In this document: positions 21,989 through 28,821 of the stretch, piece after piece
How positions within the stretch are numbered: position 1 is the first letter of the stretch
How the letters are laid out: every line of letters begins with the position of its first letter
Source of the DNA: JBEKHI01 sp050012355
Lineage (GTDB): Bacteria; Actinomycetota; Actinomycetes; Streptosporangiales; Streptosporangiaceae
Assembly (NCBI GenBank): GCA_050012355.1
Contig: JBEKHI010000016.1
Location: 1-42,176, forward strand
Direction of reading: 5' to 3'
DNA length: 42,176 bases
The notes under the pieces: model-generated
Seen by the model: only the letters and a program-made list of their open reading frames with translations
What the model was told of the DNA's origin: nothing
Databases searched by the model: none
Translations under genes and position numbers: made by a program

Positions 21989-24817
21989 GTGTTCGCAGAT
22001 CGCCATATCGGGCTAGACACCGCGCAGCGGCGGCACATGCTGGAATTTCTAGGCTACGGATCGCTTGACGAGCTGACCTCCGCGGCACTGCCAGCCGACC
22101 GTCCCGAGATCGACCTGCCCGAGCCGCTGAGCGAAGAGGCCGCCCAGGCCGAGCTGCGCCGCATCGCCAGCCTGAACACGGTACGCACCTCGATGATCGG
22201 CCTCGGATACCACGACACGTTCACCCCGGCCGTCATCCGCCGCAACGTGCTGGAAAACCCCTCCTGGTACACCGCGTACACCCCGTACCAGCCGGAGATC
22301 TCCCAGGGCCGCCTGGAGGCCCTGCTGAACTTCCAGACGATGATCGCCGACCTGACCGGGCTGCCCGTCGCGGGCGCGTCGCTGCTTGACGAGGCCACCG
22401 CCGCCGTCGAGGCCATGCTGCTGGCCCGCCGCGTCACCAAGGGCGGGGACACTTTCCTCGTCGACGCCGACTGCCTGCCGCAGACGGTCGCGGTGCTGCG
22501 CACCCGGGCCGAACCCCTCGGCATCAACCTGCGAGTCACCGACGTGACCGCCGATACCTTCTCCGGGGGGTTCCGGGGGGTCGTCCCCCCGGGTCAGCAG
22601 AGCGCCGACGCCTTCGGCGTGCTGCTGCAGTACCCAGGGGCATCCGGCGCCGTCCGCGACCTGACCCCGGTCATCGAGGCCGCGCACGCGGCCGGCGCCC
22701 AGGTCGCGGTCGCCGCCGACCTGCTGGCGCTGACGCTGCTCAAGCCGCCGGGGGAGCTGGGCGCCGACATCGCGGTGGGCTCCGCCCAGCGGTTCGGGGT
22801 GCCGATGTTCTACGGCGGGCCGCACGCCGGTTACATGTCGGTCCGCCACGAGCTGCGCCGCCAGCTGCCCGGCAGGCTGGTCGGCGTCTCGGTCGACGCG
22901 GACGGTGACCGGGCGTACCGGCTCGCGTTGCAGGCCCGCGAGCAGCACATCCGACGGGAGAAGGCCACCAGCAACATCTGCACCGCGCAGGTGCTGCTCG
23001 CCGTGGTCGCCGCCATGTACGCGGCCTACCACGGGCCGGACGGGCTGGCCGCGATCGCCCGCCGCGCGCACCGGGCCGCCGCCATCCTGGCCGCCACCCT
23101 CAAATCCCCGGACGGCGACTTCTTCGACACCGTCCGGGTACTCGTCGACGATCCGGAGGCGGCGGTGGACCGCGCCCGGGCGGCCGGGTTCAACGTCTAC
23201 CTCGCCGAGGACGGCGCGATCCAGCTGGCCTGCGACGAGACCACCACCGACGGACAGCTCCGCGCCGTCGCCGAGGCGATCGCCGGACAGCCCGTCGAGC
23301 TGGCCGAGCCGGGCGCCGCGATCCCGGAGAACCTCGCCCGGACCTCGGAGTACCTGACCCACCCGGTGTTCCATGACTACCGCAGTGAGACCGCGATGCT
23401 GCGTTACCTGCGGCGGCTCGCCGACTACGACATCGCGCTGGACCGGTCGATGATCCCGCTCGGCTCGTGCACGATGAAACTGAACGCGGCGGCCGAGATG
23501 GAGCCGGTGTCCTGGCCGGAGTTCGCCCGGATGCATCCGTTCGCTCCGCCGTCGGACGCGGTCGGGTACACCGAGCTGATCGAGTCGCTGCAGGCCCAGC
23601 TGGCCGCGATCACCGGATACGACGCGGTCTCCGTCCAGCCGAACGCTGGTTCGTCCGGCGAACTGGCTGGCCTGCTGGCGATCCGCGGGTATCACAACGC
23701 GCGCGACGAGCGCGGCCGCGACATCTGCCTGATACCGGAGTCCGCGCACGGCACCAACGCCGCCAGCGCCGTGCTGGCCGGGCTGCGCGTCGTCGTGGTC
23801 AAGTGCGGCGGCGACGGCGCGATCGACCTGGAGGACCTAGGAGCGAAGCTGTCGGACCGGGTGGCCGCGATCATGCTCACCTACCCGTCGACCAGCGGCG
23901 TGTACGAGACCACGGTCACCGAGGTCGCCCGGCTGGTGCACGACGCGGGCGGCCAGGTCTACATCGACGGCGCGAACCTCAACGCGCTCGCCGGGCTGAC
24001 CACACTGGCCGCCCTTGGCGGTGACGTGTCCCATCTGAACTTGCACAAGACGTTCTGCATCCCGCATGGCGGCGGCGGGCCCGGGGTCGGCCCGGTCGCG
24101 GTGCGAACCCACCTGGCGCCGTTCCTGCCGGGCCACGGCAGCGGCCCGGTCGCCGCGGCGCCCCACGGGTCGGCTGGCATCCTGCCGATCTCCTGGGCCT
24201 ACATCGCCATGATGGGAGCCGACGGACTGCGCGAGGCCACCCAGACGGCGGTGTTGTCGGCGAACTATGTAGCCAGGCGGCTGGCGCCGTACTACGACGT
24301 GCTCTACACCGGACCCGGCGGGCTGGTGGCCCACGAGTGCGTCATCGACCTGCGCCGGCTGCCGGCGGGCATCACCAACGCGGACGTCGCCAAGCGGCTC
24401 ATCGACTACGGCTTCCACGCGCCGACGATGTCGTTCCCGCAGCCAGGGACGCTGATGATCGAGCCGACTGAGAGCGAGGACCTCGCGGAGCTCGACCGGT
24501 TCTGCGCGGCGATGATCGCGATTCGCGCCGAGATCGACCGGGTGGCCTCTGGGGAGTGGGATGCGGCCGACAACCCGCTGAAGAACGCGCCGCACACCGC
24601 GCTCATGCTCATTTCGGGGGGTTACGGGGGGTCGTCTCCCCGGGTTGGCGCGGCGGGGGAGTGGAAGCACCCGTACTCGCCGGCCGAGGCCGCCTACCCG
24701 GACGGGGTGGACCCGCGGTCCAAGTACTGGCCGCCGGTCCGCCGCGTCGACGAGGCCTACGGTGACCGCAACCTGGTCTGCGCCTGCCCGCCGCCCGAGG
24801 CGTTCGAAACAGACTAG
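21989..24817 (+). CDS. gcvP: Glycine dehydrogenase (aminomethyl-transferring), P protein
   Basis: 942 residues, a single-chain P protein of the glycine cleavage system. It decarboxylates glycine and passes the aminomethyl group to the lipoyl H protein. Both halves are present: N-terminal FADRHIG, LGYHDT, NPSWYTAYTPYQPEISQGRL and ICTAQVLLAV; C-terminal LGSCTMKLNA, QPNAGSSGELAGL, SAHGTNAASA and the PLP lysine in HLNLHKTFCIPHGGGGPGVG (about residue 686). The GTG start follows AAGGGGAGG. No H or T protein gene is in the window. Two short segments, SGGFRGVVPPG (about residue 193) and SGGYGGSSPRVG (about residue 876), correspond to two copies of one 31-nt DNA repeat read in different frames. Confidence 0.95.
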   Translation: MFADRHIGLDTAQRRHMLEFLGYGSLDELTSAALPADRPEIDLPEPLSEEAAQAELRRIASLNTVRTSMIGLGYHDTFTPAVIRRNVLENPSWYTAYTPYQPEISQGRLEALLNFQTMIADLTGLPVAGASLLDEATAAVEAMLLARRVTKGGDTFLVDADCLPQTVAVLRTRAEPLGINLRVTDVTADTFSGGFRGVVPPGQQSADAFGVLLQYPGASGAVRDLTPVIEAAHAAGAQVAVAADLLALTLLKPPGELGADIAVGSAQRFGVPMFYGGPHAGYMSVRHELRRQLPGRLVGVSVDADGDRAYRLALQAREQHIRREKATSNICTAQVLLAVVAAMYAAYHGPDGLAAIARRAHRAAAILAATLKSPDGDFFDTVRVLVDDPEAAVDRARAAGFNVYLAEDGAIQLACDETTTDGQLRAVAEAIAGQPVELAEPGAAIPENLARTSEYLTHPVFHDYRSETAMLRYLRRLADYDIALDRSMIPLGSCTMKLNAAAEMEPVSWPEFARMHPFAPPSDAVGYTELIESLQAQLAAITGYDAVSVQPNAGSSGELAGLLAIRGYHNARDERGRDICLIPESAHGTNAASAVLAGLRVVVVKCGGDGAIDLEDLGAKLSDRVAAIMLTYPSTSGVYETTVTEVARLVHDAGGQVYIDGANLNALAGLTTLAALGGDVSHLNLHKTFCIPHGGGGPGVGPVAVRTHLAPFLPGHGSGPVAAAPHGSAGILPISWAYIAMMGADGLREATQTAVLSANYVARRLAPYYDVLYTGPGGLVAHECVIDLRRLPAGITNADVAKRLIDYGFHAPTMSFPQPGTLMIEPTESEDLAELDRFCAAMIAIRAEIDRVASGEWDAADNPLKNAPHTALMLISGGYGGSSPRVGAAGEWKHPYSPAEAAYPDGVDPRSKYWPPVRRVDEAYGDRNLVCACPPPEAFETD
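22564..22594 (+). repeat. 31-nt hairpin repeat inside gcvP, copy 1
   Basis: C-GGGGGG-TTCC-GGGGGG-TCGT-CCCCCC-GGGT. The second half folds as an 8-bp stem CCGGGGGG/CCCCCCGG with a TCGT loop. It matches copy 2 at 29 of 31 positions. Read as (S)GGFRGVVPPG. Confidence 0.85.
24615..24645 (+). repeat. 31-nt hairpin repeat inside gcvP, copy 2
   Basis: C-GGGGGG-TTAC-GGGGGG-TCGT-CTCCCC-GGGT, 29 of 31 identical to copy 1. It is read in a different codon phase (SGGYGGSSPRV). The flanking protein sequence is normal gcvP on both sides. Confidence 0.85.
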
Positions 24818-24874
24818 GCACCCGGGCGACGTCAACCCCAGCGGTGGGCCATCGATAGCGGATTAGGAAACGTA

Positions 24875-24909
24875 GTAATAGGACGTAGCCCTGGGGGACG
24901 TCCTATTAC
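24875..24909. terminator. 12-bp perfect hairpin downstream of gcvP
   Basis: GTAATAGGACGT and ACGTCCTATTAC with an 11-nt loop, 58 nt after the gcvP stop. It lacks a U tract. It may terminate gcvP or belong to the palindromic element around it. Confidence 0.45.
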
Positions 24910-25018
24910 GGGTTTCAGAACAACGTTAGTTTCGGCGTGTCGTCGCGGCCGGGCGATTTGGTGCGGTATCACTCGGTTGCACGGTCCCCGCCGGTGCCCC
25001 TCTGTTCGAGGTGATCAT

Positions 25019-25068
25019 GGTGAGTGCTGCACTGCCCAGGCAAGAGTGCGGGTAGTGCAGCACTCACC
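25019..25068. repeat. 15-bp perfect inverted repeat
   Basis: GGTGAGTGCTGCACT (25019-25033) and AGTGCAGCACTCACC (25054-25068) are perfect reverse complements with a 20-nt loop. Between gcvP and the cupin gene and not inside any gene. Confidence 0.7.
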
Positions 25069-25266
25069 AGGAACGCCCGGCGTGACAGCGGGGTGATATG
25101 GCACGGATGCCCGGTTCGCTACCCCATCCCGGGCCGCACGGCGCGCAGCAAACCACGATCAGGACCCGCAACACGCCGCAAACACACCTTAATTTGACAT
25201 GTGTCCTGAGCGCTATCGATGGCCCACCGCTGGGGGTCGCCGGGTGCCCTGGGGCCAGACAAAATG

Positions 25267-25307
25267 GTCCCCCCGCGCCAGTGGAGAGGGCCTGGACACG
25301 GGGGGAC
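25267..25307 (-). terminator. Terminator of the cupin gene
   Basis: On the minus strand, GTCCCCCCG and CGGGGGGAC form a 9-bp perfect stem starting 21 nt after the cupin stop, and are followed by CATTTTG. The loop is 23 nt. Confidence 0.6.
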
Positions 25308-25328
25308 TGCTTGCGGGGCGGTTCGCCG

Positions 25329-25820
25329 CTACTCCTGGCTCGCGATCGGGAGCGCGCGCAGGTCGGTGAGGTGGTCCGGAAGAGTCACGACAACGACGCT
25401 TTCCTGCTCGGCGGGGTCGGTACGGGCGACGAGCGCGATGGTCATCACGTCGCTGCGGTTTACCGGCAGGTGCGGAGTGCCGGGCGGCACGTACATGAAG
25501 TCTCCGGCGCGGACGACGGTGCGGTTGCGCAGGCCTTCGCCGTGCCACACCTCGGTCTCCCCGCTGACCGTGTAGATCGCGGACTCATGTCCCGCGTGGT
25601 AGTGTGGCACGCCCCTGGTCCCCGGAGGGATCGTGATCAGGTGCATGCACAGTGAATGTGACCCTGCTGAACTGCTGCTGACCCCGGCGGCGAGCGTGAC
25701 CCCTTGCTTGCCGTCGTAGGTATCACCCGCACGGATGGTCACGACCTCAGGCTGGGGGCCGAGCTCCGGAGGGGTGGGTGCGCGTTGGAGCCACTCATCA
25801 ACTTTGCTTACTCTGAGCAT
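25329..25820 (-). CDS. Cupin domain protein
   Basis: 163 residues with one cupin barrel. Motif 1 is PPGTRGVPHYHAGHESAIYT then VSGE (metal ligands His, His, Glu). Motif 2 is AGDFMYVPPGTPHLPVN (fourth ligand His). About 45 residues precede the barrel (EVVTIRAGDTYDGKQGVTLA). The metal centre looks complete, so an oxygenase, isomerase or sugar/ligand-binding role is possible. The start is ATG 25820 with AGGA upstream. The neighbours give no pathway. A terminator hairpin follows. Confidence 0.88.
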   Translation of the reverse strand: MLRVSKVDEWLQRAPTPPELGPQPEVVTIRAGDTYDGKQGVTLAAGVSSSSAGSHSLCMHLITIPPGTRGVPHYHAGHESAIYTVSGETEVWHGEGLRNRTVVRAGDFMYVPPGTPHLPVNRSDVMTIALVARTDPAEQESVVVVTLPDHLTDLRALPIASQE

Positions 25821-25999
25821 TTGATCGTGTCCTATCCGTGATGCCGTTCTCGCTCAGATTATGGCGCTGTGTGCATGTATGGCTACCATCCGTAAAGCCA
25901 TGGTGTTATGGCTGAGGGGTAAGAAATACCTACCGTTCAGGATACATTCAGGCCATCTAGCTGGGGCAATGCGATGGAGCCCGTCGTTATGGCAGATAG
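25821..25999. other. Intergenic region between cupin and tetR genes
   Basis: 179 nt, noticeably AT-richer than the surroundings. It contains three copies of the hexamer ATGGCT/AGCCAT within about 50 nt (25880-25930) and a CATAAT -10 candidate for the cupin gene on the minus strand. No gene is supported here. Confidence 0.4.
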
Positions 26000-26605
26000 T
26001 TATTTTTTCCTAGTCATCACGCTTAGTAACTTTATTAGCTCGATGGCCAGCGATCGGGCCGCCCGCTCATCTAGCGGGGCGTGCCGCACCAGCAGCCGGT
26101 AGTACAGCACGCCATAGGCCATGTCTATCAGCATGTCGAGGTCGGCGTCAGGGCGCAGTTCCCCGGCCTGCTGGCCGCGTTCCAGCAGGTCGCGCAGTGC
26201 GGCCCGGCGGACGGCGGTGAAGTCGGTGAGCACCTGGGCGACATGCTCGTCCTGCTGGGCGCCGGCCACGATCTCTCTGAGCCTGCTCACCATGGCGCCG
26301 TCCCGCAGGCCGGTGAAGCTGTCGGTCAGGAACGCCGTCAGGTCCGCGGCGAACGACCCGGTGTCCCGCTCTGGCACGAGCTCGAGCGCCTGCCTGGCCA
26401 GGGCGTCGGCGACGACGGCGCCCTTCGTCGGCCACCAGCGGTAGATGGTCTGCCGTCCCACCCCGGCCTCGGCCGCGATCGCGTCGATCGTAACCGTCGC
26501 CCGCGGATCGCTGAGCAGCCGGAAGGTCGCGTCCAGTATCGCCGCTTTGGCCGCGTCGTTGCGGCGGCGGCCGGTGTGCGGGCGGCGCGGGGCAGTCTCG
26601 CTCAT
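26000..26605 (-). CDS. TetR/AcrR family transcriptional regulator
   Basis: 201 residues. The HTH is VTIDAIAAEAGVGRQTIYRW then WPTKGAVVADAL, in the classical position after KAAILDATFRLL. The C-terminal ligand-binding domain (DLTAFLTDSFTGLRDGAM, then LDMLIDMAYGVLYYRLLV) is of the TetR_C_16/AcrR-like type. The ATG at 26605 removes a 49-residue upstream extension that runs into the divergent gene region. It is divergent from an SDR gene that carries an internal deletion, so its presumed target is broken. Confidence 0.88.
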   Translation of the reverse strand: MSETAPRRPHTGRRRNDAAKAAILDATFRLLSDPRATVTIDAIAAEAGVGRQTIYRWWPTKGAVVADALARQALELVPERDTGSFAADLTAFLTDSFTGLRDGAMVSRLREIVAGAQQDEHVAQVLTDFTAVRRAALRDLLERGQQAGELRPDADLDMLIDMAYGVLYYRLLVRHAPLDERAARSLAIELIKLLSVMTRKK

Positions 26606-26626
26606 CCGGTCAGCATACCGATTTGA

Positions 26627-26671
26627 CGAGACTCTTAGTACCGATAAGCTTTGTGAAGACGGACAGTCTCG
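26627..26671. promoter_or_regulatory. Candidate TetR operator region
   Basis: CGAGACT (26627-26633) and AGTCTCG (26665-26671) are inverted; TACCGAT also occurs twice here (near 26616 and 26639). All lie between tetR and the SDR relic. Assignment is by position. Confidence 0.4.
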
Positions 26672-26690
26672 ACAATTAGGGGTCGGCAAC

Positions 26691-27306
26691 ATGACATTCG
26701 ACGGACAGCGAGTGGTGGTCATCGGCGGCAGCGCGGGCATCGGCGCGGCCACGGCCGGCGCTCGATGAGTTCTTCGCGGCCTCGGGGACGGTCGATCACC
26801 TCGTCCTGGCGGCGAGCCCCGGAGCGGTGGGCGTCGGGCCGATCGCCGCGCTGGATGAGGCAGCGCTGCGGCAAGCGTTCGACGGCAAGTTCTTCGCGTA
26901 CGTCAACGCCCTGCGAGCAGCGCTGCCCCGGCTAGCCGAGAACGGCTCGGTGACCCTGGTCACCGCGGCGTCGGCCCGTGGCGCCTTCGCGGGCACGGCC
27001 GGCCTGGCAGCGGTGAACGGCGCGCTGGAGACGATCGTCCCCACGCTCGCGGTGGAACTGGCGCCGCTGCGGATCAACGCGGTCTCCCCGGGCGTCATCG
27101 ACACCCCGTGGTGGAACGGCATGCCCGATGACCAGCGGCAGGCGTACTTCGCCGCGGTGGCGGGCGTGACCCCGGTCCGTCGCGTCGGCGCCCCCGAGGA
27201 CGTGGCCGACGCGATCGTCTGCCTGGCAGGCGCTGGTTTCGTCACCGGCACCGTGCTGGAGTGCACCGGCGGATTCAACCTCACCGCCGCCGCCCTGGCC
27301 GGCTGA
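26691..27306 (+). pseudogene. SDR oxidoreductase with internal deletion and frameshift
   Basis: The first frame reads MTFDGQRVVVIGGSAGIGAA, an intact SDR start with the GGSAGIG cofactor loop, then stops at 26766-26768 after 25 codons. A shifted frame resumes at ALDEFFAASGTVDHLVLAAS and continues normally: GSVTLVTAASARGAFAG, LAVELAPLRINAVSPGVIDT and GTVLECTGGFNLTAA. Relatives have about 40 residues between these parts (helix B, strand C, the DVTDP segment). They are missing. The catalytic YxxxK region is also non-canonical (GTAGLAAVNGALE), as in some actinobacterial SDRs. A distal start at 26827 would give a protein without the cofactor site. Non-functional as an oxidoreductase. Confidence 0.75.
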
Positions 27307-27315
27307 CTTCGCCGG

Positions 27316-27891
27316 TTACGCGGCCTGGCCAAGCGCGTCGAGCACGCGCTGGCGGGCCGCGTCCGGGTCGATCCCGAGGGCGTGCAGGGTCAGCGGCGTG
27401 AAATCCCCGTGCTTGTTGGCCTGCCCCGCCCGCAGCAGGCCAAGCAGCAGGTGCTCGGTGCCCAGGTAGTTGTGGTGCAGCGCCCGCGCCTCGCGCAGCG
27501 ACAGTTGCAGGGTGAACTTCGACTCGCCGGTCAGCCTGGTCCGGTCGCTAATCCAGCCGAATGGCCCCCTGCGGGTCAGCAGGTGACGGTCGAGCGCCCC
27601 GGTGCCGAAGTTCTGCTCGGCCTTGCGCTTGATCTCGTCCAGGTCGATGCCGATGGCTTTCAGCACCTCCGCGTCGCCCGGTGCGGGGGCACCCGCCGGT
27701 CCCAGCGCGATGGACTCTGCTGACGACTCGGTGACGCCGAGGTCCGCGAGCACGCGCCCGGCGACGCCCTCGGTCGTGATCAGCCCGATGAGCAGGTGAC
27801 CGGGCCGGACCTCCTTATCGTCGCGGGCGGTGGCCTTCGCGATGGCAGCGAACACCACCTGGCGGGCGTCGGATGTGAAGCGTTCGAACAT
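27316..27891 (-). CDS. Clp N-terminal domain protein
   Basis: 191 residues made of two Clp-N repeats and no AAA+ domain: MFERFTSDARQVVFAAIAKA with RPGHLLIGLI (residues 1-55), and LSLREARALHHNYLGTEHLL with LGLLRAG near residue 150. In ClpC the domain binds substrates and adaptors. Stand-alone forms are common in actinobacteria and may act as adaptors or substrate scavengers. The ATG start has AAGAAGGGA upstream. It lies 17 nt downstream of the small HTH gene in a two-gene operon. Confidence 0.88.
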   Translation of the reverse strand: MFERFTSDARQVVFAAIAKATARDDKEVRPGHLLIGLITTEGVAGRVLADLGVTESSAESIALGPAGAPAPGDAEVLKAIGIDLDEIKRKAEQNFGTGALDRHLLTRRGPFGWISDRTRLTGESKFTLQLSLREARALHHNYLGTEHLLLGLLRAGQANKHGDFTPLTLHALGIDPDAARQRVLDALGQAA

Positions 27892-27908
27892 TTGCTATCC
27901 CTTCTTAC

Positions 27909-28121
27909 TTACCTGCGGTGAGCGTGCTTCTTGTGAACCGCCTGCCGTGACACGCCGAGCACTCCGGCGATGTCCTGCCAGGACCAGCCGTTCGCGCGGG
28001 CGTTGTCGACCTGGAGCGCCTCGAGCTGCTCCAGCAGACGCCGTAGCGCGGCGACGGCCCGCAGCCCGGTGCGCGGATCAGCGCTGTCAGCGGCGGCGGC
28101 CAGTTCAGGTGCTGTGTCCAT
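27909..28121 (-). CDS. Small helix-turn-helix protein, partner of the Clp-N gene
   Basis: 70 residues. A predicted amphipathic helix (LRAVAALRRLLEQLEALQVD) is followed by a HTH, WSWQDIAGVLGVSRQAVHKK. It is the usual partner of stand-alone Clp-N proteins in actinobacteria. The ATG at 28121 is the first base or nearly so of the likely transcript, because the -10 element ends only 6-7 nt upstream. Two GTCAAC-N4-GTTGAC palindromes lie across the promoter and suggest autorepression. Confidence 0.82.
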   Translation of the reverse strand: MDTAPELAAAADSADPRTGLRAVAALRRLLEQLEALQVDNARANGWSWQDIAGVLGVSRQAVHKKHAHRR

Positions 28122-28124
28122 GCC

Positions 28125-28168
28125 GTCAACCTACGTTGACATCTAGACGTTTGTCAACCCTGGTTGAC
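28125..28168 (-). promoter_or_regulatory. Leaderless promoter with twin operators for the HTH/Clp-N operon
   Basis: Minus strand: -35 TTGACA (28157-28152), a 17-18 nt spacer and -10 GTAGGT/TAGGTT (28134-28128). The ATG follows 6-7 nt later, so no leader fits. Two identical-pattern palindromes, GTCAAC-N4-GTTGAC, lie at 28125-28140 and 28153-28168, centred 28 bp apart, over the -10 and -35. Confidence 0.75.
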
Positions 28169-28266
28169 GCATTACGAAGCGATTACGAGACTGCGGAGGT
28201 CCGGCTGTGCAAGGGCTGGAGTCCGTATCCAGGTGTAGAGCGAATCCACGACTGGAGGACTTACTT

Positions 28267-28779
28267 GTGACACGCGAGCCAGCACAAGACACTCGGCCTA
28301 CCCGGCGGGGAATGCTGACCGGAGCTGGCGCTGCCTGCTTGGCTGGCACGCTGGCCGCGTGCGGTCATGCGAGCGGCACGGTGGCGGCCAGCGCGACGAC
28401 CAGCTGGAAGAAGTCCAGCGGTGACACCAAGGACACCAAGCCGAAGAGTGATACCAGTTCTTCCTCTTCCGGATCTTCAACTACGGGCGACGCGACCGAA
28501 CTCGCTAGCGTCAGCGAGATCCCCGAGGGCGGCGGGAAGGTCATCACGACCGCCAAGGTCGTCGTGACCCAGCCAACCTCCGGCGAGTACAAGGTATTCA
28601 CCGCGATCTGCACCCACGAGCAGTGCCTGGTCGATCAGGTCGCGGACGGGACGATTGATTGCCCCTGCCACGGCAGCAAGTTCAGCGCCACGGATGGCTC
28701 GGTGGTGAACGGCCCCGCGACCGAGCCGCTGGCCGCGGAGTCCTTCAAGGTCAGTTCCGGCAAGATCTACCTCGGCTGA
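28267..28779 (+). CDS. Rieske [2Fe-2S] lipoprotein with Tat signal
   Basis: 170 residues. The N-terminus has a twin-arginine motif (TRRGMLTG), a short hydrophobic stretch and a lipobox LAAC, so it should be exported folded and anchored outside the membrane. A Ser/Thr/Lys-rich linker of about 30 residues follows. The Rieske domain carries CTHEQC and CPCHGSKF, the complete Cys-His/Cys-His cluster ligands. The GTG at 28267 has GGAGG about 9 nt upstream. It begins an operon with the ferric-reductase-like protein (43 nt gap) and ApbE. It should act as an extracytoplasmic electron carrier for the membrane flavocytochrome. Confidence 0.92.
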   Translation: MTREPAQDTRPTRRGMLTGAGAACLAGTLAACGHASGTVAASATTSWKKSSGDTKDTKPKSDTSSSSSGSSTTGDATELASVSEIPEGGGKVITTAKVVVTQPTSGEYKVFTAICTHEQCLVDQVADGTIDCPCHGSKFSATDGSVVNGPATEPLAAESFKVSSGKIYLG

Positions 28780-28821
28780 GCCGGCCGTCGGCATCGATGA
28801 GAGAGGGACGGTGGCTGTAGC

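Larger units (their letters stand above)
24836..25235. repeat. Palindromic repeat, locus B (25-bp perfect inverted ends around 350 nt)
   Basis: 24836-24860 and 25211-25235 are perfect 25-nt reverse complements (CGCTATCGATGGCCCACCGC... in the right arm). Similarity continues outward to about 24817 and 25249 (GGCACCCGG-CGAC on both sides) with a small gap. No open reading frame with support lies between. Two further perfect hairpins (24875-24909, 25019-25068) lie inside. The whole looks like a small non-coding element with terminal inverted repeats, or two facing copies of the locus A/C palindrome. Confidence 0.75.

Noticed and set aside
22049..23749. 566-codon open frame on the minus strand
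   Set aside because: Entirely antisense to gcvP; composition is a shadow of its codon bias.
25098..25655. 185-codon open frame on the plus strand
   Set aside because: Covers the inverted-repeat region and the antisense of the cupin gene; no domain and no ribosome site.
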